DNA of 64,000 nucleotides from an uncultured Bacteroidia bacterium (GTDB lineage Bacteria; Bacteroidota; Bacteroidia; Bacteroidales; UBA932), in assembly GCA_902774045.1 (NCBI GenBank), contig CACYGW010000006.1:1-64000 (forward strand), in the 5' to 3' direction. The notes under the pieces were generated by a model. That model was given only the letters and a program-made list of their open reading frames with translations. It did not search any database and had not been told where the DNA came from. This document shows, in pieces, positions 53,116-62,227 of the stretch (within the stretch, counting starts at the first letter, position 1; each line of letters opens with the position of its first letter). The translations under genes were made by a program, and so were the position numbers.

Positions 53116-55653
53116 TTATTTTACGGTTAAAATTAGGCGCATGGTTTCCTCGCTTCCGTCCGGGAAAACAAGAAGCGCTTCAACGGTGTGGGTTCCTGCG
53201 GTCAAGGTTACGGATGATGCCCCTGTGGCCGCTCCGTCGTACTTCCAGCTAACAGAGGAAGGTGTGTCGGAAGGGCTTTGCACAAGAATTAGGTCAAATT
53301 TAGTTCCGGCGGCATAGGTGCCTTCTCCGGGATTGGAGATGTAGTTATAGCCCGGGTCCGGGGTGTAATTGTCTGCCACCTTAAAGCGGATGGGCGTTGA
53401 GCCGGTGTAGGCCCCCATAGAAGAGAACAGAGTCTCAGTGTCAAATTCGTAGGCACGCACCCTGCTGGCGTAAGGAGAATCGTCCGTCTTCTTTTTATAT
53501 ACCAGTGGATAGGAGTATTTGCAGTCCTTTATTGCAAAACCTATGTAGAGATTCTGGCCCTGGGGTACAAGGATGCTACGGTTAGATACGTCTATGGTGT
53601 TCCATTCACCGAATACGGGCTCTTCTATCTTCTGGACCAGTGTCCTGGTGGTTCCTATATCTATGATAAGGTAAACCTCGCCCTCTGTTTCAAGACCGTC
53701 TATCAGGCTCTCTGTCTTGTTAAGGTAGATGGATACCTGCGATACCTTGCGGCCGGCCTGGGAAGCCGTAAATTCTGCCGGGAAGATATCGGCGGCGGTC
53801 CAGCAGCCGTTGCCGCTGCCGCTAAGGTTGGTGTTGGCCTGGGTGGGGTCGTAGGTGTAGAGCCAGTCAGACTCCGGCTGCTCGCCCTCGCGCATAAGAA
53901 CTATGTCCTGCTCTACGGAAAGCACCGATATCTCTACACTCTGCCCCGCGGATACAAAGCCTGCGGCCGATGCAGTAACAGTCCAGGTGCCGGCGTCCTC
54001 TACTAGAATGCTGTAGTATCCTGTGGCGTCGGCAGTGGTGGATAGTTTCTTTGTGCCCAGCGTGGCCTCAACGGCAGCATTGGGGATGGGGTAGCCGTAA
54101 GTATCGACCACAAGTCCCTTGATATGTGTCTTTGCAAATTCTACGTTCATTGTTACTACACCGCCGGCATAACTGATGTTGGTAAAGGATACTCCAATCT
54201 CGTTGCCGTCCCAGTCTATGGGGGTGTAGGAGGTTATGTCTGTTTCTTCTGAGAATACAATCTTGCTGCCGGAGTAGTTAGTGTTGGACTGGTCCCCTGA
54301 AGGAACTACGTAGCAGCAGGGGTGCGCTCCGGACCTGTTGGCATACTGGGGATAGTAGGTCCAAAGGTAGTTGGGGGAGTAGGAGCTGCCTCCAATGAGG
54401 AGGTCCGGCTGCTTGGTGGTCCTTCTGTCTACGTGATAGACAAGGAGGCCCTTGCCAAGATACTCGTCCCAGCCCTCGTCGCCGCGGCTTTCGTAAACGA
54501 AGTATTCTTTATCGTTGGAAGCGGCTGTCTTGTAGGCTGTCCACTGGGCCAGGGCTCCAAGGGTAACCTGACCTGCGGAGGTAAGGTTTTCCTGGCAGTC
54601 TGCCCAGCCCAGCATCCTTAGCTCTTCCGAGGTAAAGAGGCAGGGGGTGCGGTAAGAGTTAAGCTGGTTTCCGGAACTCATAGGAGAGTATTTGCCCATT
54701 CCGTGGGTCTTGCCGTTGGTCTCGGAGTCTGAGTCGTAGAAGTCCGGCAGACCAAGGGCGTGGCCAAGCTCGTGGCAGGTGGTTCCTATGGCGTAGCTGG
54801 TGCCGGATGAGCCTCTGTACTCAGATGCGCAGGTGTAGCTGTCTACCTTGTAGCCTCCGAAGGTACGGCCCGATGCGGAGTAGTAACCGGAAAGGGTGCT
54901 TCTGTGAGACCAGATGTCGTCGCCCCTGCCGCTGGAGGCCTGGCTGTATCCGGCAAAGTAGATAAGGACGTTATCTACAACGCCGTCGCCGTCATTGTCG
55001 TAGTCTCCCCAGGGAATCTGGCTTTTTAGCTTGTTGCAGGCATCGCGCACCATCTCGTAGGGGCGCACGTCGTTCCTGGAAGAGGTCTTGGCGCCGTAAT
55101 AGGCCAGGGTCTTGTCCAGGGTAACGGGGCCGTAAACGTCGAAGGTGGGAATGAATTTACTGTGGGAGTTATCCCTGTACCAGTCTTTTACAGAGCCCGA
55201 TGCGCCGTTCTCTGAATATCCCTCCTGGTTAAGCATTGCCTCTACGTTTTCTTTGGGGTTGGTGAAGGCTTTGTCGGAGAAACCCACAAGGATTACTACA
55301 ATCTTGGGGGTTCCTAAGGGGTTGACGGATATCTCGTTTTGCTTAAGGGAAGATTGTCCCAGGCTGGGGCTGCCCCACTGGGCTTCTCTCTGAGAGTTGG
55401 CTGCGGCCATAGAGGCCATAACGTCTGCCTGGGTAAGGGAACTTACACGATAGAAACCATCGGTCCCCTGCTCCAGGATGCGGCCGGACTGGTCGGTGGC
55501 CCAGCTAAAGAACTCGTCGCCGTGAAGCTGGATGGTTATGGTAGAGCCGTCGGGCTGGGTGTAGTTGATTTTTCCTTTGTAGGCAGGATCGGCATAAACC
55601 GCGGCTACCCATACCAACAAACAAGTTATAATTGCAAATATCTTTCTTTTCAT
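53116..55653 (-). CDS. Secreted M6-family metalloprotease
   Basis: 845 residues, signal peptide 1-21 without lipobox. The zinc motif and downstream Asp are clear: GTTCHELGHALGLPDFYDSD near residue 290. The preceding part (KIVVILVGFSDKAFTNPKEN, WYRDNSHSKFIPTFDVYGPV) is typical of M6, the immune-inhibitor-A type family. A carboxypeptidase regulatory-like domain lies at ~505-585 (IKGLVVDTYGYPIPNAAVEA). Beta-rich C-terminal regions follow. A strong AAGGAGG site seven bases before the ATG suggests good translation. Host or microbial protein substrates are likely. Confidence 0.88.
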   Translation of the reverse strand: MKRKIFAIITCLLVWVAAVYADPAYKGKINYTQPDGSTITIQLHGDEFFSWATDQSGRILEQGTDGFYRVSSLTQADVMASMAAANSQREAQWGSPSLGQSSLKQNEISVNPLGTPKIVVILVGFSDKAFTNPKENVEAMLNQEGYSENGASGSVKDWYRDNSHSKFIPTFDVYGPVTLDKTLAYYGAKTSSRNDVRPYEMVRDACNKLKSQIPWGDYDNDGDGVVDNVLIYFAGYSQASSGRGDDIWSHRSTLSGYYSASGRTFGGYKVDSYTCASEYRGSSGTSYAIGTTCHELGHALGLPDFYDSDSETNGKTHGMGKYSPMSSGNQLNSYRTPCLFTSEELRMLGWADCQENLTSAGQVTLGALAQWTAYKTAASNDKEYFVYESRGDEGWDEYLGKGLLVYHVDRRTTKQPDLLIGGSSYSPNYLWTYYPQYANRSGAHPCCYVVPSGDQSNTNYSGSKIVFSEETDITSYTPIDWDGNEIGVSFTNISYAGGVVTMNVEFAKTHIKGLVVDTYGYPIPNAAVEATLGTKKLSTTADATGYYSILVEDAGTWTVTASAAGFVSAGQSVEISVLSVEQDIVLMREGEQPESDWLYTYDPTQANTNLSGSGNGCWTAADIFPAEFTASQAGRKVSQVSIYLNKTESLIDGLETEGEVYLIIDIGTTRTLVQKIEEPVFGEWNTIDVSNRSILVPQGQNLYIGFAIKDCKYSYPLVYKKKTDDSPYASRVRAYEFDTETLFSSMGAYTGSTPIRFKVADNYTPDPGYNYISNPGEGTYAAGTKFDLILVQSPSDTPSSVSWKYDGAATGASSVTLTAGTHTVEALLVFPDGSEETMRLILTVK

Positions 55654-55668
55654 AACATTCCTCCTTCT

Positions 55669-57459
55669 TTATTTGTTGGATACGATGAATCCGGAACCAT
55701 CGTCACAGATAAGCCAAATCTTACCGTCTTCTACCTTCTTTACGGTGGCGCCGGCGGTGTAGGTCTTTTCTGCAATGCGCTTTACGTAGAGGGTTGCTTC
55801 AATGGTTAGGTAGTCGCCCTCCTCTACCTGGCGGGGAATGCCGGTTATCTCGTAGTAGTAGTTATCTATGGGGTTTATTATGCGGAAGTTTATCTTGGAG
55901 CCGCGGCGGCGTATAGATACCTGGGTCTGGCCCTGGGCCTCAGTGTAGGTTACGCCGGATACTCCGTATATGCCGTAGCCGCTCTGGGAAGATACCTGGT
56001 CTGCGGGAATTACTTCCGATTCGCCTTCATACTCGTACAGGAAGAAGGAGGTGCCGGCGGCCGACTCGTTTGTGTCGTAAACAGAGAAGGTGGCGTTGCC
56101 GTCTTTGTACAGTATGTAGTAGGGTTTTGTGAGCTCGCTGAAGGTGGCGTTACGGTAAATGGATATGGTACCATCGGCCAAAAGTTCAAACTGCCAAAAC
56201 CTCTTGGTGGAGGTTATTGTCATAAGGGGTTTATCCGGGTGTGAGGTGGTGGACGAGTAGCCTTTGTTCCCTAAGAAAAGCTCTGTTTCCTCTACCGGCA
56301 TCTTGATGCTGTAGCCACCGGAGGTTGCGCCTTTGCCGTCAAGGGTTATGGCGTCGTCTGTGTTCTCCAGGTAGAGAAGATCGCCAACTGGCTCTACAGG
56401 GATGGCGTCGGCGGTCATAGATTCCGTGCATTCCTCCTTGGGGGCGCGCATCATCATCTCGTCGCCGTAGACAAAGACGTATTTTTTGTGAAGAGTTACG
56501 GATGATACTTTTTTGAATTTGTGCAGCACGGTGGGCTCTTTGTCAAAGGAGGCGGTTACGTCCGTTATGAAGCCGGGCTTGAACTGCTTGTCCTGGTCCA
56601 GGGTGATGGTGCTGTTCCAGGAGAGGGTTACATTCTGGTTGGTGATGGCTACAACGTCCAGTTTTAGTTTGCTGCCGGCCGGGGCGGTGAAGGGCTTTAT
56701 TACCATATATACGGTGGCCGATGCGCCTGCGCCCAGCGATGCGCCGTCCTTGATGTTGGTGCGGGCGGTGTTAAAGACAACATCGGCCGCCTTGGTAAAT
56801 ACCGGGGCCTCCCCTGTTACATCTACGAAGTACTCGCCTATAATGTCCTCGGGGGCGGTGAAGGCTATGTTTTTAAGGGTGATGGTGTTGGGGCTGCCGT
56901 TGGTAATCTTTACCGCCAGAAGGGAGGAGAGGTTGCGCACGCGAATCTGCGGCTCTTCGCCTGCAAGAACGCCGGTGGCTATACCCCAGAGGGGGTAGGC
57001 CTCGCCAGCGATGTGGGCCCTGCTGTTGTTGCCGTTTTGTATCTGAGCCCTGCCGTCTGCCGCGCCAAGCACTACTGTCTTGTTTTGTGCGGCAGGGGAA
57101 GTGAGACCATCGGCATAAGGATAGATTATAAACCAGTCGTAGGATTTTCCCGTTTCAAGGGAGGCGCCGGCGGTTCCTACCGCAAGGCCTGTATCCGGGC
57201 TGGTTATTGTGAATTTTCCGTCGTTTACGTAGTTGGTTGTGCCGGCCAGGGCGTGGAAGACTGCTACTGCGTCGCCTTCTACCCAGCTTGTCTTAAGGCC
57301 TTCGTTGGCTGTCTTGGTTTCTGCCGTAGAAAGGTGGAGCACTATTTTTTCTCCGGCAAGGGGGGCCTCCGGGTTGGGGGTTTCCATTTCGTCGGTACGG
57401 CAAGAGAACACCGCAAGGCCTGCCATAAGCAAAGTTGAAAGTGTAATTATTCTGCGCAT
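55669..57459 (-). CDS. Fimbrillin-like lipoprotein
   Basis: 596 residues, lipobox AVFSC (Cys20). Fimbrillin-type N-terminal part: ETKTANEGLKTSWVEGDAVA near residue 47 and FIIYPYADG near 110. The C-terminal half is different from its neighbours and resembles a ligand-binding beta domain (YVFVYGDEMMMRAPK; FLYEYEGESEV). 15 bases before the M6 gene and six after the Fn3-like gene. Probably surface-exposed. Confidence 0.75.
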   Translation of the reverse strand: MRRIITLSTLLMAGLAVFSCRTDEMETPNPEAPLAGEKIVLHLSTAETKTANEGLKTSWVEGDAVAVFHALAGTTNYVNDGKFTITSPDTGLAVGTAGASLETGKSYDWFIIYPYADGLTSPAAQNKTVVLGAADGRAQIQNGNNSRAHIAGEAYPLWGIATGVLAGEEPQIRVRNLSSLLAVKITNGSPNTITLKNIAFTAPEDIIGEYFVDVTGEAPVFTKAADVVFNTARTNIKDGASLGAGASATVYMVIKPFTAPAGSKLKLDVVAITNQNVTLSWNSTITLDQDKQFKPGFITDVTASFDKEPTVLHKFKKVSSVTLHKKYVFVYGDEMMMRAPKEECTESMTADAIPVEPVGDLLYLENTDDAITLDGKGATSGGYSIKMPVEETELFLGNKGYSSTTSHPDKPLMTITSTKRFWQFELLADGTISIYRNATFSELTKPYYILYKDGNATFSVYDTNESAAGTSFFLYEYEGESEVIPADQVSSQSGYGIYGVSGVTYTEAQGQTQVSIRRRGSKINFRIINPIDNYYYEITGIPRQVEEGDYLTIEATLYVKRIAEKTYTAGATVKKVEDGKIWLICDDGSGFIVSNK

Positions 57460-57465
57460 ATCCGA

Positions 57466-58581
57466 TTAGTTTTTAGGGGTGAATTCTATCTTACCGCCGT
57501 CGTTGCCCCAGTCGTCGGGGTTGCCGGCCTGGGCATTGGTGGTAAAGTTTTTAACCGCTCCGGTGAAGGTTACTCCGGCAACGGTAGCCTCTGCCACGAA
57601 GTAGTATTTTGTGCCTTTTGTAAGGTCCGTTACCTGGGCAGAGAAGTTGCCCTCGGTGCCCCAGGTGCCTGTAACTACAGTTCCGCCGGCCTTTAGGTCT
57701 GCGGCCGTCTGGGCCGTGGTGCTGTAGTAGAAGCGCCCGGTGGGGGTATAGTTGCCCTGGGAGTTTATGGTAAGGCGTCCGGACAGCGTTGCGGCCGTTG
57801 TGGATATGCCCGTTGCTTCCAAGGTGGCTACGGATGCGTTAAGGTTGGCTGTCTTGAAGTTCTTTACCTCTCCGTACCAGGTGGTGCCGTTCTTTGCGTA
57901 GGAACGGTAGTAGTAGGTGGTGGCGGGAGAAAGGTCCGTTACTTCTACGGTGTATTGTTTGTTGCTGTTAAGGCCGCTTGTAGATACTACGGCGGTGCAG
58001 CCTGCGTTTCCTATCTGGGGGGTGGAGTCCGTGCCATAGACAAAGCCGTACTCGAAGGTGCCGGATGCGCCGGTTGGCTGGATGAAGGTACCTGTTAGGG
58101 TGGCGGAGTTGGCTTTTATGGCCGATGCCGCCCCTGTCTCGCTTACCGCCGTGGTCTTGAAGGTGCGCACGCTTCCAAGGGCTTCTTTATTGTCGATGGT
58201 GGCTACGGCTACGTAAGAATAAGTGGTTCCGGACTCAAGCCCGCTGAGGGTGCTGGAGAAGGTGCCGCCGTTCTGGCCCACCGTTCCTGCCTGTACCTTG
58301 GTGCCGGTATCCTTAAGGGCGCTTGCCGTCTTGGTTCCGCCGGCATAGTAGAATACTACCGTGGCCGATGTTGCCTTTGCATTGCTGATGGTTACAGAAC
58401 CTGTTATAGTGGCCGCTGCTTCTGTTATGGCGTAGGCCTCTCCCGTAGTGCATTTTACTGATACTGTGGGGGTTGGATTTTCCTTGTTGCCGCCGCCGCT
58501 GCCGGAGCCGCCGCCGCACGATGCCATTGCGAATATGGCTATTACAGAAAATCCAAAAAGAATCTTGTCTTTTCTAGTCAT
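57466..58581 (-). CDS. Lipoprotein with repeated Fn3-like domains
   Basis: 371 residues, lipobox AMASC (Cys22) followed by a Gly/Ser linker. Three to four repeats of about 90 residues share patterns such as TAATLSGRL, SGTTYSYVAVATIDN, SPATTYYYRSYAKNG and KGTKYYFVAEATV, the usual Fn3-like surface repeat of Bacteroidales. It is the first gene of the operon; a promoter box lies 54 bases upstream. Likely a spacer or binding module at the surface. Confidence 0.78.
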   Translation of the reverse strand: MTRKDKILFGFSVIAIFAMASCGGGSGSGGGNKENPTPTVSVKCTTGEAYAITEAAATITGSVTISNAKATSATVVFYYAGGTKTASALKDTGTKVQAGTVGQNGGTFSSTLSGLESGTTYSYVAVATIDNKEALGSVRTFKTTAVSETGAASAIKANSATLTGTFIQPTGASGTFEYGFVYGTDSTPQIGNAGCTAVVSTSGLNSNKQYTVEVTDLSPATTYYYRSYAKNGTTWYGEVKNFKTANLNASVATLEATGISTTAATLSGRLTINSQGNYTPTGRFYYSTTAQTAADLKAGGTVVTGTWGTEGNFSAQVTDLTKGTKYYFVAEATVAGVTFTGAVKNFTTNAQAGNPDDWGNDGGKIEFTPKN

Positions 58582-58634
58582 TTTTAGTTTTTAATTATGC
58601 TTCGAATTGTAAGGTTATACTTCCCTGCAGAATG

Positions 58635-58642
58635 CAAATATA
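58635..58642 (-). promoter_or_regulatory. -7 box for the surface-protein operon
   Basis: TATATTTG on the minus strand. All genes down to 46659 have gaps of 35 bases or less, so this box may drive about 12 kb. The -33 region is not a clear match. Confidence 0.5.
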
Positions 58643-58737
58643 TGTATTTTTCTACGAAAAATAACATTTTAGTATCGTTTTAAATCGTTTATTAGCAACG
58701 TCTTCCCCTCTTACAATTTGTAACTTGTTAGTTTATA

Positions 58738-58768
58738 TTGTGATATCGCTTTTGATTGAGTAAATTTG
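58738..58768 (+). promoter_or_regulatory. Promoter of the SUI1-yidD operon
   Basis: TTG, 20 bases, TAAATTTG; the ATG at 58789 follows 20 bases later. It diverges from the surface-operon promoter. Confidence 0.6.
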
Positions 58769-58788
58769 CAGCGGAATTTTTTGCCATT

Positions 58789-59136
58789 ATGGATAACGAC
58801 TGGAAAAAACGTCTGGGTGTGGTTTATTCTACGAATCCGGACTTTAAATACGAGGAGCAAGACTCTGGCTCAGAGAGCGTTACACTGCCTGCGGCAAAGC
58901 AAAAACTCATTGTTGGGATAGACCGTAAGGGCCGCGGCGGAAAAACTGTAACCTTTGTTAAGGGCTTTGTGGGCAGCGAGGAAGACCTTGCCGCTCTTGG
59001 ACGCAGCCTTAAGGTTAAGTGCGGGGTTGGAGGCACGGCCAAGGATGGCGAGATTACCATTCAGGGAGACCTTAGGGACAAGGTTACCGCACTGTTGATT
59101 TCTATGGGTTATGTTTTAACGAAAAGAGGAAATTGA
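58789..59136 (+). CDS. SUI1/eIF1-like translation factor (YciH type)
   Basis: 115 residues from the ATG at 58789. The C-terminal ~75 residues are the SUI1 fold (VTFVKGFVGSEEDLAALGRS, VKCGVGGTAKDGEITIQGD). E. coli YciH influences start-site fidelity; the role in Bacteroidota is unproven. First gene of a five-gene run to yidD. Confidence 0.9.
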   Translation: MDNDWKKRLGVVYSTNPDFKYEEQDSGSESVTLPAAKQKLIVGIDRKGRGGKTVTFVKGFVGSEEDLAALGRSLKVKCGVGGTAKDGEITIQGDLRDKVTALLISMGYVLTKRGN

Positions 59137-59777
59137 TGGCCGATTATGCTTGGGGCGACGACCCTGTTATCGTCATTATGATTTTAGCCTGCACCCTTGC
59201 AGGAGTTATAAGCATACCCAGGTTCCAGAGGATGATTCCCTATGTTGTGGGCAGTATGTTCCGCTGGAAGGCCACTATGTGGATTGACGAGAGCGTGCCG
59301 CTGTCGCGCGACAGAAATCTGCTTTTTGCAGTGTGCGTGCTGCCTTTGTGCCTTATATGTTCCAAGTACTATCTTTACGCTCCGGAGGTCCTGCAGGGAC
59401 TCTCTCCCTGGCAACATACGCTTGCACTTGTGGGCGTTGTTATGGGAATTCTTTTATACAAGGCCCTGTTTACCCGGATTCTTTCTCGCAGACTGGGCGA
59501 CGGAGTCTGGATTGTTTTTTATAATGACTTTAACCGGTTCATAATAGTGGCGGTGGCCTTTATGTTTTTAGGGGGGCTCTTACCGCTTGCAAAAGTGCTA
59601 GTCCCAACCGTTAGAACTATACTTTTTGCGGTTTATGCAGTTGCTTTTGCTTCATTTTTTTACAAAAATTGGCAAATTTTGTCTTGGAAAGGCTTAAGGT
59701 TTAAAGCAATTTTGTATCTTTGCGGGCTTGAATTGGCTCCGCTTGTTTTGCTGGTGACCGGTTCGCTCATTTTTTAA
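59136..59777 (+). CDS. DUF4271 membrane protein
   Basis: 213 residues with five to six predicted helices. Start is the ATG at 59136, which overlaps the SUI1 stop (TGATG). Its place before hemD is the position usual for DUF4271 in Bacteroidota. A role in heme synthesis or the membrane is suggested only by this context. Confidence 0.8.
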   Translation: MADYAWGDDPVIVIMILACTLAGVISIPRFQRMIPYVVGSMFRWKATMWIDESVPLSRDRNLLFAVCVLPLCLICSKYYLYAPEVLQGLSPWQHTLALVGVVMGILLYKALFTRILSRRLGDGVWIVFYNDFNRFIIVAVAFMFLGGLLPLAKVLVPTVRTILFAVYAVAFASFFYKNWQILSWKGLRFKAILYLCGLELAPLVLLVTGSLIF

Positions 59778-59784
59778 GAAAGTT

Positions 59785-60528
59785 ATGACAATAAATAAGA
59801 TACTTATTTCTCAAACTTCTCCTTCTAATCAAGCGCCCTACGATGCTATCAGGAGCAAGTACGGCGTAACCATCGACTTTAAACCTTTTTATCTGATTGA
59901 GCCTCTGTCTTCAAGGGAGTTCAGGGCTCAGAGGATAAATGTACTTGATTATACGGCTGTAGTCTTTTCTGCCAGGCATACTATAGATGCATTCTTTGCC
60001 CTGTGTGAAGAACTTCGCATAAAGGTACCGGAAACTATGAAATACTTCTGTACCACGGAGGCTGTAGCTGTTTATCTGCAGAAGCACATAGTTTATCGCA
60101 AGCGTAAAATTTTCTTTGGAAGCGGTACGCCCCAGTCGGTTGTGGCGCTGGTTACCAATAAGCATAAAGGAGAGAAGTTCCTTATTACCACAACCCAGTT
60201 CAGCCACAATGAGGGTATTACCGCCCTGTTTGACGCTGCCAAACTCTCTTACGACACCGGTGTGTTTGTAAAGGCTGTGTCGCAGCCGCTGCAGGACATT
60301 GAACTTGGCTCATACGATTTGGCCGTGTTCTATAATCCGGCAGACCTTCTGTCGCTAAAGGAGAATTTCCCTGAGTTTGACGCTTCTTCTCTTAAGTACA
60401 TTACTTTTGGACGGCAGATTTCTAAGGCTATGACAGAAGAAGGCCTGCCTATAGTTGTTTCCGCTCCTTCGCCGGAGGTGCCTTCGGTAGCCAGGGCCAT
60501 AGAGGTTTATCTGGATTCTATCGCATAA
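59785..60528 (+). CDS. hemD: Uroporphyrinogen-III synthase
   Basis: Closes hydroxymethylbilane into uroporphyrinogen III. The 247-residue protein has the loose HemD pattern, with FSARHTIDAFFALCEELRI near residue 52 and YITFGRQISKAMTEEGLP near 212. HemD proteins are poorly conserved, so the call rests partly on its fixed place between DUF4271 and rnpA in Bacteroidota. Confidence 0.85.
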   Translation: MTINKILISQTSPSNQAPYDAIRSKYGVTIDFKPFYLIEPLSSREFRAQRINVLDYTAVVFSARHTIDAFFALCEELRIKVPETMKYFCTTEAVAVYLQKHIVYRKRKIFFGSGTPQSVVALVTNKHKGEKFLITTTQFSHNEGITALFDAAKLSYDTGVFVKAVSQPLQDIELGSYDLAVFYNPADLLSLKENFPEFDASSLKYITFGRQISKAMTEEGLPIVVSAPSPEVPSVARAIEVYLDSIA

Positions 60529-60538
60529 TTTTGCCCCT

Positions 60539-60910
60539 ATGTTGCAGACTCTTCCTAAATCTGAAAGGCTCTGCGGGGGTATTGCTATAAAGCGGCTCCT
60601 GTCGGGGGGCCGTTTTGGGTATGAGGAGCCTTTGAAGTTTTGTTATTTACGGAACTCCTGCGCCGGCAACCGCCTAATGGTGTCTGTGTCCAAGAGGCTG
60701 TTTAAGCGGGCGGTGAAGCGTAACAGGCTAAAGAGGCTTATGCGGGAGGCTTATCGGCATCTTAAGGGCACTCCTGTCATGCCTTGCGGGGTGGATATCC
60801 TGCTGGTTTATAATTCTAAAGAGATGGCTTCTTACGCCCAGGTTCTTGAGGCGGTTACGGCGGTGCTTCAGAGGGTGTCTCAGAAGATTAGCGAGGAGGG
60901 GGCTTTATGA
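60539..60910 (+). CDS. rnpA: Ribonuclease P protein component
   Basis: Protein subunit that helps the RNase P RNA mature tRNA 5' ends. The RNR signature is in [18 protein letters not shown] near residue 57. 123 residues is normal. Overlaps yidD by four bases. Confidence 0.95.
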   Translation: MLQTLPKSERLCGGIAIKRLLSGGRFGYEEPLKFCYLRNSCAGNRLMVSVSKRLFKRAVKRNRLKRLMREAYRHLKGTPVMPCGVDILLVYNSKEMASYAQVLEAVTAVLQRVSQKISEEGAL

Positions 60911-61164
60911 GTGAAGGTTCCAAGGGCTCTTTCAGGAGTGTTATAAAGAACATCCTGATCTTTCCGCTTGTGTTTCTGATTAAGTTCTATCAGATGTGCA
61001 TTTCTCCCTTCACGCCGTCTGCCTGCCGTTTTACCCCTACCTGTTCACAGTACGCTCTGGAGGCGCTACGCAAGCACGGGCTTTTCAAGGGTTCCTGGCT
61101 GGCCCTGCGCCGTATTCTGCGCTGCCATCCCTGGGGCGGCTCCGGCTACGACCCCGTTCCCTAG
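60907..61164 (+). CDS. yidD: Membrane protein insertion efficiency factor YidD
   Basis: 85-residue amphipathic protein associated with YidC-dependent insertion. Conserved core [18 protein letters not shown] and the end [12 protein letters not shown] are complete. Translationally coupled to rnpA, as in most bacteria; yidC is not adjacent. Confidence 0.96.
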   Translation: MSEGSKGSFRSVIKNILIFPLVFLIKFYQMCISPFTPSACRFTPTCSQYALEALRKHGLFKGSWLALRRILRCHPWGGSGYDPVP

Positions 61165-61174
61165 AACAATTTTT

Positions 61175-61412
61175 GTCATTTCGAGCGTCCTCTTTTTTGT
61201 CATTTCGAGCGTAGGCACGAAGTGCCGGAGTCGAGAAATCTCATCCAATGAAATTCTTTTGGTAAAGATTTCTCCACTCGCTTCGCTCGGTCGAAATGAC
61301 AAAGGAAAATGGTCGAATGCCATTAATGACAAAAGAAAATAGTCGAATTCCATTAATGACAAAAGAAAATGGTCGAAACCCATTAATGACAAGACAAAGT
61401 TCAATAACGACA
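61175..61412. repeat. Palindromic interspersed repeat locus 3 with degenerate tandem units
   Basis: Begins with two GTCATTTCGAGCGT units and a GGCACGAAGTGCCGGAGTCG arm, mirrored by GATTTCTCCACTCGC and CGGTCGAAATGAC. Three to four degenerate ~33-base units follow, built on AATGACAAAAGAAAATGGTC and CCATT. It fills the whole gap between yidD and the convergent methyltransferase gene. Confidence 0.82.
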
Positions 61413-61422
61413 ATAGAAAAGG

Positions 61423-62220
61423 TTATTCTGGATGGAAGGGCCTGGTGAGGGCTTTGTAGGCCTGGGTGTAACGCCCGTTTTCCTGAATCACCAACTCCTC
61501 AACCACAGGCCGGGGACTATCTTCCATCGTCCCCGGAACCTCATTTCCATTAGCCTCCGGAAGCCTTTGGAACTCCAGGATAATACGGGTGGGAGGCTTG
61601 GCAGCCCCGGTTTTTATAAGGATTTTCCTACTTGTTTTTATTTGGGCCGATGCTTTCTCTGCCCACTGCATTGCCTGCTCTGCTGCAGGTGCAGGCAGAA
61701 TCATTGCCAGGCGGCCCTGAGGGGCAAGATTAAGGGCCGCAAAGTCCAGGAGCGTCTTCCAATTAAGACCTTCTTCCGTAACGTGACGGGCCGCGCAGCG
61801 GGCCGGGTCCGGCGCGGGAAGGGAGTTCTCGAAGTACGGCGGATTGGAGACAATAAGGTCAAACTTGGCGGCATCGGCGGCCGGAAGTCCGGCAGTATCG
61901 GCCAAAAGTCCGGCGGCATCGGCCAGGGGGAGATGGTGTGCTCTAAGGTTCGCGCTCCAGGGAGAGGCCTCAAAGGCGTCGGCGGCCAGGGCCGCGGCCG
62001 CGGCGGAAACATCTACACCATCGACCCTAAAATCCCTGACTCCGGAGTCGAATAGGCGCTGGGCCACCATAAGTGCTATGATGCCGCTGCCTGTTCCTGC
62101 ATCCAAAATCCTTCTTTCGCTGCCCGTAAGGCTTACTGCCGCGCCCAGAAGCACGGCGTCTGTGCCTACCTTGAAGGCGGCATTTGTGTTTGGAACAGAG
62201 AATTGCTTAAAGCGGAACAT
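61423..62220 (-). CDS. trmN6: tRNA1(Val) (adenine-N6)-methyltransferase-like protein
   Basis: 265 residues from the ATG at 62220. Class I SAM domain: KVGTDAVLLGAAV, ILDAGTGSGIIALMVAQRL near residue 38, and NPPY in LIVSNPPYFENS near 120. This architecture matches TrmN6/YfiC, which methylates A37 of valine tRNA. A 7-residue tandem repeat (LADAAGL, LADTAGL) lies just before the catalytic motif. Seven bases after the ABC gene. Confidence 0.87.
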   Translation of the reverse strand: MFRFKQFSVPNTNAAFKVGTDAVLLGAAVSLTGSERRILDAGTGSGIIALMVAQRLFDSGVRDFRVDGVDVSAAAAALAADAFEASPWSANLRAHHLPLADAAGLLADTAGLPAADAAKFDLIVSNPPYFENSLPAPDPARCAARHVTEEGLNWKTLLDFAALNLAPQGRLAMILPAPAAEQAMQWAEKASAQIKTSRKILIKTGAAKPPTRIILEFQRLPEANGNEVPGTMEDSPRPVVEELVIQENGRYTQAYKALTRPFHPE

Positions 62221-62227
62221 CGCACCC

